64,000 bases of DNA from Blattabacterium cuenoti (GTDB lineage: Bacteria > Bacteroidota > Bacteroidia > Flavobacteriales > Blattabacteriaceae), in contig NZ_CP059191.1 of assembly GCF_014251575.1 (NCBI RefSeq), forward strand, positions 62,001 to 126,000. The letters are read 5' to 3'. Positions 47,152-57,201 of the stretch are shown here, in pieces. Under the pieces are notes generated by a model. It was given only the letters and a program-made list of their open reading frames with translations, searched no databases and had not been told where the DNA came from. Positions within the stretch are counted from its first letter, which is position 1. Each line of letters starts with the position of its first letter. Both the position numbers and the translations under genes were made by a program.

Positions 47152-48486
47152 TTAATTATAATTAGTTTTTTTTCTTATTACTTCTATGGTTTTTATTCTT
47201 TTATTATCCATACTTCTTATAATAAAGGAATAATTTAGAAAATTTATCTTTTGTTTTTTTTTTGGAAATTCTTTATTTATTTCCATGATGAAACCACCTA
47301 AAGTATCTGCATCTCCTTTTTTTTTCTCAAAAAAAATTTCTTCTTTAATTTCCATAATACGATAGAAATTAATTAAGGAAGTCTTTCCATCAAATAAATA
47401 ATTATTTTGATTTAATTTAGAGTAAGACATATCTTCTTCATCAAATTCATCAATAATATCTCCTACTATTTCTTCAATTACATCTTCAAGTGTAACTAAT
47501 CCACAAGTACCTCCATATTCATCTACTACAATGGCTAAATGAATCTTTCTTTTTTTAAAATCACTTAAAAGATCATCTATCTTTTTTTTTTCTGGAACAA
47601 AAAAAGGAGGATGAATTAATTGAGTCCATTTAAAATTTTTATCATAAATAAATGGAAGAAGATCTTTAGCAAAAAGAACTCCTTCTATATCATCAATGCT
47701 ATCTTTATAAATAGGTATGCGAGAATATCCTTTATAACGAACTAATTCTAAAACATCAGAAAAGGTTGTGTTATTATTTAAGGAAAACATATCTATTCTT
47801 GGAGTCATAATTTGATGTGTTTCTGTATTCCCAAAATCAACAATTCTTTGCAAGAATTGGCATTCTTTAACATTTTTTTGATTTGAAGATGTGATTTTCA
47901 ATGCTTTTGAAAGTTGATCTACAGAAATTAGATTCTTTTTTTTAATCACTTTTTTTTCTATAAACTTTGAAATAAAAATTATTATCTTGCTAATAGGATC
48001 CAGAATTTTACTAAGAAATATTAATGGTTTTGACATAAAAATAGCAAAAAGAAAATTATTTTTACTAGCATATATTTTAGGTATAATCTCTCCAAATAGA
48101 AGCAAAATAAAAGTAAGAAGTCCCACCTCTAAAAGAAAATTAATAGGAACATGAAACTGATTATAAACAATCAAACATTCATTTTCTAAAAACTCTGTTA
48201 TTAAATAGGAACTTAATATCACGATTCCAATATTAGAAAAATTGTTGGATATTAATATTGTTGCCAAGAGTTTTTTTCTATCTCTAAGAATTTTTAATAC
48301 TAAATTTCCTTTATGAGAGTTTTTTTTTCTCTCTCTGTCAATAGTTTTTTTCTCAAGACAAAAAAAAGCAGTTTCTGATCCAGATATTAGTGCAGAAAAT
48401 AATAGAAGTATTATTATTAATGCAAAATAGAAAACTAAATATAAAGTACTTTCTAAAAAAACATTCGTCGAAGATTCTTTTTCCAA
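47152..48486 (-). CDS. gldE: CorC/HlyC-type CBS protein, GldE-like
   Basis: 444 residues: DUF21 membrane domain with about four helices (LYLVFYFALIIILLLFSALISGSETAFF at the start), a CBS pair (TPRIDMFSLNN, IDDIEGVLFAKDLLPFI, VVDEYGGTCGLVTLEDVIEEIVGDI) and a C-terminal CorC_HlyC domain. The gene order next to mutY and HU is that of flavobacterial gldE, a gliding-associated gene, though the usual ssb between mutY and gldE is missing. In a non-motile symbiont it more likely acts in ion homeostasis. The GldE name is inferred from synteny. Confidence 0.8.
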   Translation of the reverse strand: MEKESSTNVFLESTLYLVFYFALIIILLLFSALISGSETAFFCLEKKTIDRERKKNSHKGNLVLKILRDRKKLLATILISNNFSNIGIVILSSYLITEFLENECLIVYNQFHVPINFLLEVGLLTFILLLFGEIIPKIYASKNNFLFAIFMSKPLIFLSKILDPISKIIIFISKFIEKKVIKKKNLISVDQLSKALKITSSNQKNVKECQFLQRIVDFGNTETHQIMTPRIDMFSLNNNTTFSDVLELVRYKGYSRIPIYKDSIDDIEGVLFAKDLLPFIYDKNFKWTQLIHPPFFVPEKKKIDDLLSDFKKRKIHLAIVVDEYGGTCGLVTLEDVIEEIVGDIIDEFDEEDMSYSKLNQNNYLFDGKTSLINFYRIMEIKEEIFFEKKKGDADTLGGFIMEINKEFPKKKQKINFLNYSFIIRSMDNKRIKTIEVIRKKTNYN

Positions 48487-48569
48487 TAGATTAAATTTTG
48501 ATGATAATTTTTAGAAAATAAAATTGCGAAAATAAAATTGTATAATTCATTCCATATATAAGTTCATCA

Positions 48570-49622
48570 CTAAATTATTTTCTCATGTTTTAAAAATAAG
48601 ACAATAGGACTAGGAAAAGGATACTTTCCTATTTTATCATGTGGGACAAAAAAAAAATTATCAAAAAATATCTTTTTTTTAAAATATCGTAAAATTTCAC
48701 AACTCAAAAATTGAATAAATAAAATTTGATGACTAATTCTATGTTTGATTTGATAAATAATCATGAAATTAGAAGAAACAATTCTAAATTTTTTCCAAAT
48801 TTTATCTTTAATTTCATGATCAGTAAGATTTTTTTTTGATTCTATCAAAGGAAAATCATAAAGATTTTTCCATATATCTTTGGAAGATCTTTTATTGAGA
48901 CAAATATTTTTATTATGATCACACATGAAAATATAATAAAAAAATCTATGTTTTAGAACAGATTTTTTTATTCTTTTTACAGGAAATTTGTATACAGTAT
49001 CATTTTTAATGGAAAAACAAGAATCTTTAACTGGACATAATAAACACTTTGTATTTTTTGGAGTACATAAAATGGAACCTATATCCATAATTGCTTGATT
49101 AAAAATTCCTGGATATTCAAAATCCATCATTTTTAAAATGATAGTTCTAAACATATTTTTTGTAGCAGTAGATGTTATATCATCGTAAATTCCCAAATAT
49201 CTGGAAAATACTCTGTAAGCATTCCCGTCAACAGCAGGAATCACTTCATTAAAACATATAGATGCAATAGCGGCTCCTGTATATGGACCTATCCCCTTAT
49301 ATTTTATTAATTCTTTATATTTTTTCGGAAAAAGATTGTCTTTTTTTAATTTTTTAGCAAAAGAATGTAAATTTTTTGCTCTTGAATAATAACCTAATCC
49401 TTCCCATTCTTTTAACACGTTTTTTTCTTCTGATTGAGCTAGTTTTTCTAAATTTGGAAATTTTTTTATAAAATTTGAATAATATTTTATAGTTTTTGAA
49501 ACTCTTGTTTGTTGCAACATAAATTCTGAAACTAATATATAATATGGATTTTTAGTCTCTCTCCAAGGAAGTTTTCTATGATTTTTTTTGTACCAATTTA
49601 TTATTTTTTTAGAAAAATCCAT
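48570..49622 (-). CDS. mutY: A/G-specific adenine glycosylase MutY
   Basis: 350 residues. The catalytic Glu is in SEFMLQQTRVSKTIKYY, the HhH in IKYKGIGPYTGAAIA, the catalytic Asp in PAVDGNAYRVFSRYLG, and the [4Fe-4S] cysteines are complete (CTPKNTKCLLCPVKDSC). A NUDIX-like C-terminal domain follows. It removes A opposite 8-oxoG. The intact cluster contrasts with the cluster-less Nth in the same window. Confidence 0.94.
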   Translation of the reverse strand: MDFSKKIINWYKKNHRKLPWRETKNPYYILVSEFMLQQTRVSKTIKYYSNFIKKFPNLEKLAQSEEKNVLKEWEGLGYYSRAKNLHSFAKKLKKDNLFPKKYKELIKYKGIGPYTGAAIASICFNEVIPAVDGNAYRVFSRYLGIYDDITSTATKNMFRTIILKMMDFEYPGIFNQAIMDIGSILCTPKNTKCLLCPVKDSCFSIKNDTVYKFPVKRIKKSVLKHRFFYYIFMCDHNKNICLNKRSSKDIWKNLYDFPLIESKKNLTDHEIKDKIWKKFRIVSSNFMIIYQIKHRISHQILFIQFLSCEILRYFKKKIFFDNFFFVPHDKIGKYPFPSPIVLFLKHEKII

Positions 49623-49704
49623 ATCTGTTTAATTTTAGAGCAATTTTATAAAAAATTGGTATATTTAGGAAACCGAATTTTGTTATTCGATATAATGATT
49701 TAAC

Positions 49705-49998
49705 ATGACAAAAGCAGATATAATAACAGAAATCATATCAGAAACTGGATCTGAGAGAATTGATACGCAAAAGGTGATAGAAACATTTATGAAAAAAATA
49801 AAACAAAGCCTTACTTCTGGAGAAAATGTTTATTTAAGAGGATTTGGATCATTTATTATTAAATATCGAGCGAGAAAACTTGGACGTCATATTTCCAAGG
49901 ATGAATCTATTGTAATTCCTGCGCATAACATTCCAGCATTTAAGCCGGCAAAATCTTTTACCGAATTAGTAAAGAAAAATGTTCCTATAAAAAAATAA
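49705..49998 (+). CDS. HU/IHF-family histone-like DNA-binding protein
   Basis: 97 residues. N-terminal helices (TKADIITEIISETGSERI), the beta arm with GFGSFIIKYRARKLGRH, and PAFKPAKSFTELVK at the end are typical. The flavobacterial gene is often named himD or hup. Divergent from mutY with 82 bases between; followed by a tiny basic ORF and rng in the order usual for the group. Confidence 0.94.
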   Translation: MTKADIITEIISETGSERIDTQKVIETFMKKIKQSLTSGENVYLRGFGSFIIKYRARKLGRHISKDESIVIPAHNIPAFKPAKSFTELVKKNVPIKK

Positions 49999-50052
49999 TT
50001 ATATATAGACAATGTAGGAATATGAATCAATAACGATATATTATATAAAATT

Positions 50053-50142
50053 ATGCCCAACGGAAAAAAAAGAAAAAGACGTAAGATAGCTACCCATAAA
50101 AGAAAAAAAAGAAATAGAAAAAATAGGCATAAAAAAAAATAA
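50053..50142 (+). CDS. Very small basic protein (29 aa), conserved before rng
   Basis: A 29-codon ORF starting MPNGKKRKRRKIATHKRKK and ending NRHKKK; about two thirds Lys, Arg or His. I recall closely similar 29-30 residue proteins (MPNGKKRKRHKVATHKRKK type) between HU and ribonuclease G in many Bacteroidota, so it is a real gene, possibly ribosome- or RNA-associated. It is below most gene finders' length limit. An A run of eight at 50064-50071 stays in frame. Confidence 0.85.
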   Translation: MPNGKKRKRRKIATHKRKKRNRKNRHKKK

Positions 50143-50183
50143 AATTTAATTAATCTATTGTTTTTTCCTTGTTTTTGTGTATT

Positions 50184-51716
50184 ATGAATAAAGAGTTAAT
50201 TATAAATGCAGAAGAACAAGAAGTAAAAATAGCTCTTTTAGAAGAAGGTAAATTACTAGAGCTTCATCGAGATGTTTTCAATCAAGAATTCTCTGTAGGA
50301 GATATCTATTTAGGAATAGTAAAAAAAATTTTGTATGGATTAAATGCTGCCATTATCGACATAGGACATTCAAAAGGTGCTTTTTTACATTATAACGATC
50401 TTGGATTTCAATCAAATAAAATGTTAGAGTCAATTTCTATGAATAAAAAATTTGTATCTAACAATTTTGAAAAAATTGAAAAAAAAGAAAGCATAAATTC
50501 TATAGATAAGATATTATATCCTGGCCAAAAAATTTTAGTTCAAATTTCTAAAGAACCTATTTCTAATAAAGGACCAAAATTAACTGCAAAAATCTGTATA
50601 CCAGGAAGGTATTTAGTTCTTATTCCTTTTTTGGAAAAAATTTCTATTTCTAAAAAAATAAAAAATGCAAAAGAAAAAAGTAGATTGCTTTCTTACATAA
50701 AAAAGATAAAACCTAATGAATTTGGTATTATCATTCGTACAGCTTCCTATAATAAAATAGAAGAAGTTTTGAATAAAGAACTGATTTTTTTGATCAAAAA
50801 ATGGAAAAAAACATTAAAAAATCTGATCAAATTACCTCCAATTAGAGTTTTGAGTGAAATTAGCAAAACTTCTTGTTTATTAAGAGATACATTAAACGAT
50901 GATTTGAAATCTATTTATTGTAATAATAGTTTTCTTTGTCAAGAAATTCATTCATATTTATCTTTAATTGCTCCGGAAAAAACTAACATAATTAAATATT
51001 ATAAAGGAAATATTCCCATATTTGAAAAATATGGAATAGAAAAACAAATACAAATTTTTTTAGGGAGAAATGTTCCTCTTGAAAATGGGGCTTATATTAT
51101 CATAGAACATACTGAAGCTTTGCATGTTATAGATGTTAATAGTGGAATGAATAACCATATGAAAAAAAATTGTACTGAATCGGAAAGAATTGATAATATA
51201 TTAAAAATTAATTTATTAGCGGCAACCGAAATAGCTAGACAACTTAGATTAAGAGACATGGGAGGTATAATTGTGGTGGATTTTATAGACATGTCTGAAC
51301 CTATTCAGAGGAAACAGTTATATGAACATTTAAAGGAAAAAATGAAAAATGACAGGGCAAAACACAAAATTTTACCCCCAAACAAATTTGGTTTAGTTCA
51401 ATTTACTCGTCATAGAGTGAGACCTGAATTGAAAATAAATATTGATAATAAATATAAAGATTCTGCTATGAATTATATTAATCGTTTAGAATTTGTTATA
51501 GAATCTATTATAAAAAACAAAAATCATCAGGGAATACAATTACACATACATTCTTTCGTTTCATCTTATCTGAAAGAAGGATTTCCTTCTATTCAACAAA
51601 AATGGTTATTAAAATATAAAAAATGGATTAAAATCATTCCAAGAGACACATTCGGGTATACGGAATATCAAGTAATCAATAAAAATCATAAAATTATATC
51701 TTCTTCTTTTCATTGA
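50184..51716 (+). CDS. rng: Ribonuclease E/G family protein
   Basis: 510 residues from ATG 50184; an alternative start at 50169 adds five. S1-like domain (FSVGDIYLGIVKKILYGLNAAIIDIG with FLHY), RNase H-like/5' sensor region, and the DNase I-like catalytic part with metal-binding Asp in LHVIDVNSGM and GGIIVVDFIDM. It processes rRNA and tRNA and degrades mRNA. The zinc-link Cys motif of RNase E is not clear, as in other flavobacterial copies. tRNA-Leu follows after 26 bases. Confidence 0.93.
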   Translation: MNKELIINAEEQEVKIALLEEGKLLELHRDVFNQEFSVGDIYLGIVKKILYGLNAAIIDIGHSKGAFLHYNDLGFQSNKMLESISMNKKFVSNNFEKIEKKESINSIDKILYPGQKILVQISKEPISNKGPKLTAKICIPGRYLVLIPFLEKISISKKIKNAKEKSRLLSYIKKIKPNEFGIIIRTASYNKIEEVLNKELIFLIKKWKKTLKNLIKLPPIRVLSEISKTSCLLRDTLNDDLKSIYCNNSFLCQEIHSYLSLIAPEKTNIIKYYKGNIPIFEKYGIEKQIQIFLGRNVPLENGAYIIIEHTEALHVIDVNSGMNNHMKKNCTESERIDNILKINLLAATEIARQLRLRDMGGIIVVDFIDMSEPIQRKQLYEHLKEKMKNDRAKHKILPPNKFGLVQFTRHRVRPELKINIDNKYKDSAMNYINRLEFVIESIIKNKNHQGIQLHIHSFVSSYLKEGFPSIQQKWLLKYKKWIKIIPRDTFGYTEYQVINKNHKIISSSFH

Positions 51717-51742
51717 TTTTACAAATAATTCGTATTAGAAAA

Positions 51743-51828
51743 GTGGGCGTGGTGAAATTGGTAGACACCTCAGACTTAGGATCTGATGCCTCCTATTAGG
51801 CGTAAGGGTTCGAATCCCTTCGCCCACA
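51743..51828 (+). tRNA. tRNA-Leu (anticodon UAG)
   Basis: Acceptor GTGGGCG pairs fully with CGCCCAC; discriminator A at 51828. The D-arm is GTGGTGAAATTGGTAGACAC, anticodon stem TCAGA/TCTGA encloses CTTAGGA giving TAG, a long variable arm is present, and the T-arm is AGGGTTCGAATCCCT. No encoded CCA. It reads CUN codons; followed by gltA on the opposite strand. Confidence 0.95.
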
Positions 51829-51841
51829 TTTTCTTCTGATT

Positions 51842-53089
51842 TTATATTATATTCCTTTTTTTGTATCCTATATAAATTTGTCTAGGTCTTCCTATGGGAT
51901 CTCTATTAAATTTCATTTCTTTCCAATGAGCCATCCACCCTGGTAATCTTCCTAAAGCAAACATCACAGTGAACATATCTTTTGGAATGCCTATAGCTTG
52001 ATAAATAATTCCTGAATAAAAATCAATATTAGGATAAAGTTTTTTTTCCACAAAATAAGAATCTTGAAGTGCTTTTTCTTCAAGACTTTTTGCCAATTCT
52101 AAAATTGGATCAAAAATTTCTAATTTTTTGATAAGATTTTCAGCTACTTCTTTCGCTATTTCCGCTCTAGGATCAAAATTTTTATAAATTCTGTGTCCAA
52201 ATCCCATTAATCGAAATGGATCTTTCTTATTTTTTGCTTTTTCTACCCATTTTTTTATATTTCCTCCACTTCTTAAAATAGTTTCTAACATTTCAATTAC
52301 AGCTTGATTAGCTCCTCCATGCAATCTTCCCCAAAGAGCACTAATTCCTGCAGATATAGATGAAAATAGTCCTGAATGAGCAGAACCCAATAAACGGACA
52401 GTGGTTGTTGAGCAATTTTGCTCATGATCAGCATGCAATATTAATAGTTTATCCAAAGCATCCGTAATAATCGGATTTTGTTGATAAGATTTATTGGGAA
52501 CAGAAAAAAACATTTTTAATAAATTGGAAGTATAATCAAGATTATGATCTGCATAAGAAGGAGGAAGTCCTGCTTTTTTTCTGTAAGTTAAAGCAGCCAA
52601 TATGGGCAGTTTAGCTAAAAGATGAAGATACATATCTTCTTCTTGTTGACAATTTGTAAACGCAGTTAAAATATAGGTTAAAGAAGATAATATTCCCATT
52701 GGATGATAATTATCAGGTACTTTATCAAGTATTTGATAAATTTCTTGATTAAGATAATTGAATTTTTTTATTTTTTCAGAGAAAAATTTTAATTGTGCAG
52801 TATTGGGGAGTTCTCCATTTAAAATTAGGTAACTCGTTTCCATAAACGAACACTTATTAATAATTTGTTCAATAGGATATCCTCTATATAAAAGCTCTCC
52901 TTTTTCGCCATCTATAAAACTGATAGAGCTTTTTGCAATTCCTGTATTTTTCAATCCTGGATCAAATGTGATCAATCCTGTATTTTCTCTTAATTTAGAA
53001 ATATTAATGGCTTTTTCGTAAAAAGTTCCATAAACTATAGGAAGCTTATAATGACATCCATTAATATCGAAATGAACAACACTGCACAT
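51842..53089 (-). CDS. gltA: Citrate synthase
   Basis: 415 residues of the large (type II) form. Active-site His in LLILHADHEQNCSTTTVRL, second His in LMGFGHRIYKNFDPRA, and Asp in YPNIDFYSGIIYQA. The N-terminal small domain (HFDINGCHYKLPIVYGT) is present. It starts the TCA cycle with acetyl-CoA and oxaloacetate; fumarase is also in the window. Close to normal length. Confidence 0.96.
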   Translation of the reverse strand: MCSVVHFDINGCHYKLPIVYGTFYEKAINISKLRENTGLITFDPGLKNTGIAKSSISFIDGEKGELLYRGYPIEQIINKCSFMETSYLILNGELPNTAQLKFFSEKIKKFNYLNQEIYQILDKVPDNYHPMGILSSLTYILTAFTNCQQEEDMYLHLLAKLPILAALTYRKKAGLPPSYADHNLDYTSNLLKMFFSVPNKSYQQNPIITDALDKLLILHADHEQNCSTTTVRLLGSAHSGLFSSISAGISALWGRLHGGANQAVIEMLETILRSGGNIKKWVEKAKNKKDPFRLMGFGHRIYKNFDPRAEIAKEVAENLIKKLEIFDPILELAKSLEEKALQDSYFVEKKLYPNIDFYSGIIYQAIGIPKDMFTVMFALGRLPGWMAHWKEMKFNRDPIGRPRQIYIGYKKRNII

Positions 53090-53143
53090 AAAAATAAATT
53101 TTAAAATATATAAAATATAAATAAAATGTAGCTCTCCATATTT

Positions 53144-54070
53144 TTAGATAATCATCTCATCAAATGAAATTAGTGTGTGAAATCCTTTCTTAGAAAAATA
53201 ATTTCTCATTCCTTTCCTAAAGCTGATCAAAACAAAATCCCCTCCCCAAGCTCCTAAACTTTTAATTAATCCTAAATAATCTGGAAAATATGTTTCTTTA
53301 ATAGTAGGAATATTCAATATTTTTGATATAATCATCTCATGTTTTAGTAATAATTTTTCAAATTCTTCCAATGTTTTACAAAAAGGAATTTTTTGAGTAA
53401 TAGAAGATATAGACTCAATACTTTGAATGGATATATTTTTTTTAGAACGAAAAAATTGTATTCCATCACAAGTATTTTGTTTTTTATTGAGATGCAGAAA
53501 AAAAAGTTTATCTCTAAATGGAGGATTAAAATTTATAGGGATAATATGAGGTTTTTTGTTGTGTAATTTATAAATTATTGGTTTTGAGTAGGAAACACAA
53601 GCTATATCATAACCACTTCCTGGAAAATTATTTCCTAATAACATATATGGATCTATTTTAGCCCACTTAGATATGTTATAAATTAAAGTAGAACTACTTC
53701 CCAATCCCCAATTTCTAGGAAATTCTAGTTTTGTTTTGACATGTATTCCCAATGAATTATGAAGAAAACTTTTTTGAAGTTTTTTGGATTTTAATAAAAG
53801 ATATTTTAAATCATTTGCTATTTTTTTTTCTGTTTCATAACAAATTTCTAAAGAAGGAAGTTTGAAAATAACCTCGAACCAAGGTTTATTAATTTCATCA
53901 TAACTCTTCCAATGCAAAACAGAAGATAAATTACGTCTTAATATAGTTAATGATTGTCCTTTAATTGTAGGTAAAGCTAACCCACAAGCTCCACATAAAA
54001 TAAAATATTCTCCTGTTAACAAAAGTTTTCCATGACTATAAAAAAAATTATCATGTTGATGCATGATCAC
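53144..54070 (-). CDS. GYDIA family GHMP kinase
   Basis: 308 residues of the Bacteroidota-specific GYDIA branch of GHMP kinases. N-terminus FYSHGKLLLTGEYFILCGACG, ATP-binding loop RNWGLGSSSTLIYNIS, and the diagnostic PGSGYDIACVSY. The substrate is not known for the branch; mevalonate-pathway-like kinases are the nearest characterised relatives. Start at 54070 or at the ATG two codons further. fabD lies six bases upstream. Confidence 0.88.
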   Translation of the reverse strand: MIMHQHDNFFYSHGKLLLTGEYFILCGACGLALPTIKGQSLTILRRNLSSVLHWKSYDEINKPWFEVIFKLPSLEICYETEKKIANDLKYLLLKSKKLQKSFLHNSLGIHVKTKLEFPRNWGLGSSSTLIYNISKWAKIDPYMLLGNNFPGSGYDIACVSYSKPIIYKLHNKKPHIIPINFNPPFRDKLFFLHLNKKQNTCDGIQFFRSKKNISIQSIESISSITQKIPFCKTLEEFEKLLLKHEMIISKILNIPTIKETYFPDYLGLIKSLGAWGGDFVLISFRKGMRNYFSKKGFHTLISFDEMII

Positions 54071-54076
54071 ATGGTT

Positions 54077-54946
54077 TTATATTTTTTTTGCAAAATTTCT
54101 TAAAATTTTTCTAATTAAACCTTGTAAAATATTTCCTGGACCTATTTCTGTAAATGAAATAGCTCCATGAGCAATCATGTTTTCTATAGATTGTTTCCAT
54201 TTTACAGGAGAAGTCAATTGTTCTATAAGATTTTTTTTTATATCGTTAGATTTTATAACTGATTGAGCAGTTACATTTTGATATATTGGACATTTAGAGT
54301 CTTTAAAAGAAATTTTGTTTATAAATTTTTTGAATTTTTTCCTAGCTGGTTCCATGATGGGAGAATGAAAAGCTCCATGAACAGGAAGAATAAATATTCT
54401 TTTAGCTCCTCTTTTTTCTAAAGAAGAACAAACTCTTTTAAGAGCTTGATATTCTCCGGAAATAACTAACTGTTCAGGTCCATTATAATTAGACGGAACA
54501 ATAATTCCACTATCATTTTTACAAAAATCTTCTACAATTGAATCTTCCAAACCAAATACTACAGCCATCCCTCCATGAATTGATTCACAAATTTCTTGCA
54601 TAATTGAAGCTCTTTGATTGACTAATATCAAACCATTTTCAAAAGAAAAGACATCAATTGCAGCTAAAGCAGAAAATTCACCAAGAGAATGTCCAGCTAC
54701 CATATCAGGTTCAAAATTATTTGATATTTTTGCTTTTATAACTGAATATATATAAATTGCGAGCTGTGTGTATTTTGTTTTTTTTAAAATATCCATAGGA
54801 CCTTCAAACATTATAGATGTGATTCTAAATCCTAAAATATCATCAGATAATTGGAATAATTTTCTTGCCAAATGAGAATTTTTATATAAGTTTTTTCCCA
54901 TTCCTATAAATTGAGATCCTTGACCAGGAAATAGATAAGCTTTCAT
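54077..54946 (-). CDS. fabD: Malonyl-CoA:ACP transacylase
   Basis: 289 residues from the ATG at 54946; an upstream in-frame ATG at 54955 adds three. The GQGSQ motif in YLFPGQGSQFIGMGKNLY, catalytic Ser in AGHSLGEFSALAAI and catalytic His in GAFHSPIMEPA are present. It loads malonyl onto ACP for fatty-acid synthesis. Divergent from tatD. Confidence 0.95.
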   Translation of the reverse strand: MKAYLFPGQGSQFIGMGKNLYKNSHLARKLFQLSDDILGFRITSIMFEGPMDILKKTKYTQLAIYIYSVIKAKISNNFEPDMVAGHSLGEFSALAAIDVFSFENGLILVNQRASIMQEICESIHGGMAVVFGLEDSIVEDFCKNDSGIIVPSNYNGPEQLVISGEYQALKRVCSSLEKRGAKRIFILPVHGAFHSPIMEPARKKFKKFINKISFKDSKCPIYQNVTAQSVIKSNDIKKNLIEQLTSPVKWKQSIENMIAHGAISFTEIGPGNILQGLIRKILRNFAKKI

Positions 54947-54986
54947 AAGAATCAAAAATTTTTTTAAAATTAATAATTATTATAAT

Positions 54987-55748
54987 ATGAAAATTACTGA
55001 TACCCATGCTCATCTGTATATGAATGATTTTAATGAAGACATTGATTTTGTAATTCAAAAAGCTTTGAATCAAGGAATACACAGATTTTTTATTCCTTCT
55101 ATAGACTATTCCGACATTCCCAATATATTAAAATTAGAAAAAAAATATCCTAACATATGTTATGCAATGATAGGACTTCATCCCAATAGAGTTTTTCCAG
55201 ATAATTTAGAAAAAAAATTAAATAGTATTGAAAAATGGTTATGGAAACATTCCTTTATTTCTGTAGGAGAAATTGGAATGGATCTTTATTCAGAAAATAA
55301 ATTTGTTTCAGAACAAGAATACGCTTTTCAAATTCAAATAAAATGGGCAAAAAAAAAAAAACTTCCCATAGTTATACACTGCAGAAAAGCTTTTGATCAT
55401 ATTTTTAACATTTTATCAAAAGAATCTTCTATTAAAGGAGTATTTCATTGTTTTTCTGGAACTTTAGATCAAGCAAAAAAAATTATTGATTTTGGAATGA
55501 AAATAGGAATTGGAGGAATGATTACTTTCAAAAACAATCATATCAGTCAATTTCTGCATAAAATAAGTCTGGATCATCTAGTTCTAGAAACTGATTCCCC
55601 CTATCTTTCTCCACATCCTTTTAGAGGAAAAAGAAATGAACCAAAAAATTTAAGAATAATTTTGAAAAAACTTTCTCAAATTTATTCTACATCAGAAGAA
55701 AAAATAGCCGATATCATTCATCTGAATGTAGAAAACTTATTTTTTTAA
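54987..55748 (+). CDS. tatD: TatD family metal-dependent hydrolase
   Basis: 253 residues. Metal ligands: THAHLY at residue 5-10, GEIGMDLY, IVIHCRKAFD, FHCFSGT and LETDSPYLSPHPFRGKRNEP. It is a 3'-5' DNase implicated in DNA quality control. A run of thirteen A (55349-55361) is read in frame as WAKKKKLP, a useful contrast to nadE. Convergent with fumC. Confidence 0.95.
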   Translation: MKITDTHAHLYMNDFNEDIDFVIQKALNQGIHRFFIPSIDYSDIPNILKLEKKYPNICYAMIGLHPNRVFPDNLEKKLNSIEKWLWKHSFISVGEIGMDLYSENKFVSEQEYAFQIQIKWAKKKKLPIVIHCRKAFDHIFNILSKESSIKGVFHCFSGTLDQAKKIIDFGMKIGIGGMITFKNNHISQFLHKISLDHLVLETDSPYLSPHPFRGKRNEPKNLRIILKKLSQIYSTSEEKIADIIHLNVENLFF

Positions 55749-55759
55749 TAAATATTGAT

Positions 55760-57145
55760 TCATACCATTTTTGATGGATTAACTAATTTTTCAAATTTTT
55801 CTTCAGTTAAGTATCCTAATCGAATTGCCTCTTCTTTTAAAGTCCTATTATTTGCATAAGCAGATTTTGCTATTTCTGCTGATTTATCATATCCAATATG
55901 AGTATTCAATGCTGTGACCAACATCAAAGATTTATCCAATAATTCTTTAATTCTTTGATCATTTGGTTTAATTCCTTTCACACAAAAAGAAGAAAAAGAA
56001 GTACAAGCATCTGAAAGAAGTTGGGAAGATTGCAAAAAATTGTACACTATTAATGGTTTAGCAACATTTAATTCGTAGTTTCCTGAAGATCCGGCTATGG
56101 AAATGGAGACATCGTTTCCTATAATTTGTGTACAAACCATCATAATCGCTTCACATTGAGTAGGGTTTATTTTTCCAGGCATGATAGAAGACCCTGGTTC
56201 ATTTTCAGGAATGAAAATTTCTCCAATTCCTGAACGTGGTCCAGAAGCTAAAAAACGAATATCATTTGATATTTTTATTAAAGAAACGGCTATTTGTTTT
56301 AAAGCTCCGTGAGCCTCTACCATAGCATTATGAGATGATAAAGATTCAAATTTATTCTTTGCGACTTTAAAAGGGTAACCTGTATATCTACATATATATT
56401 CAGTCACTTTTGCATCATACCCCTTTGGTGCATTTAATCCCGTTCCCACAGCAGTTCCTCCTATAGCTAATTCAGAAAGATGATCTAAAGTTTTTTCAAT
56501 AGAATCCAATCCATGATCTATTTGAGAAACATAACCTGAAAATTCTTGTCCTAAAGTAATGGGAGTAGCATCCATAAGATGAGTTCTACCTATTTTAATC
56601 ACATTTTGAAATGATTTTGATTTTTTTTCCAAAGTTTCTCTTAATTTCTTGATAGAAGGAATAGTTTTTTCTATCAACTTTTTATAAGAAGCAATATGCA
56701 TTGCTGTAGGAAAAGTATCATTAGATGATTGAGACATATTTACATCATCATTTGGGTGTATAAAAGATTTTCCTTGACCCATAACCCCTCCCATTAAAAC
56801 GTGAGCTCTATTAGAAATCACTTCATTAATATTCATATTGGTATGAGTTCCAGATCCTGTTTGCCATATAACTAAAGGAAATTGATTATTTAATTTTTCT
56901 TCTATAATTTCATTACAAACCAAAGAGATAATATCTCTTTTTTTTTTAGATAAAAGACCAAATTTATAGTTTGCATGAGCCGCAGCTTTTTTTAAAAAAC
57001 CAAAGGAATGAATAATTTCTATAGGCATAGAAGCTTCTGAACCTATTCTAAAATTTTTCCTAGATCTTTCTGTTTGCGCACCCCAGTATTTATCTACAGG
57101 AACTTTCACTACACCCAAAGTATCTTTTTCTGTTCTATAAATCAT
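55760..57145 (-). CDS. fumC: Class II fumarate hydratase
   Basis: 461 residues. Signature [15 protein letters not shown], the catalytic region [29 protein letters not shown] and [12 protein letters not shown] are all present. It interconverts fumarate and malate in the TCA cycle and lacks the Fe-S cluster of class I enzymes. Ordinary length and composition. Confidence 0.96.
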   Translation of the reverse strand: MIYRTEKDTLGVVKVPVDKYWGAQTERSRKNFRIGSEASMPIEIIHSFGFLKKAAAHANYKFGLLSKKKRDIISLVCNEIIEEKLNNQFPLVIWQTGSGTHTNMNINEVISNRAHVLMGGVMGQGKSFIHPNDDVNMSQSSNDTFPTAMHIASYKKLIEKTIPSIKKLRETLEKKSKSFQNVIKIGRTHLMDATPITLGQEFSGYVSQIDHGLDSIEKTLDHLSELAIGGTAVGTGLNAPKGYDAKVTEYICRYTGYPFKVAKNKFESLSSHNAMVEAHGALKQIAVSLIKISNDIRFLASGPRSGIGEIFIPENEPGSSIMPGKINPTQCEAIMMVCTQIIGNDVSISIAGSSGNYELNVAKPLIVYNFLQSSQLLSDACTSFSSFCVKGIKPNDQRIKELLDKSLMLVTALNTHIGYDKSAEIAKSAYANNRTLKEEAIRLGYLTEEKFEKLVNPSKMV

Positions 57146-57201
57146 TGTCCTATTTTTTTACTAAATTATAGAAAAAATTATAAATTTTTATTATATTAAA
57201 A

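Noticed and set aside
55349..55361. Thirteen-A run in tatD as another frameshift
   Set aside because: The frame is continuous with conserved blocks on both sides (WAKKKKLPIVIHCR).
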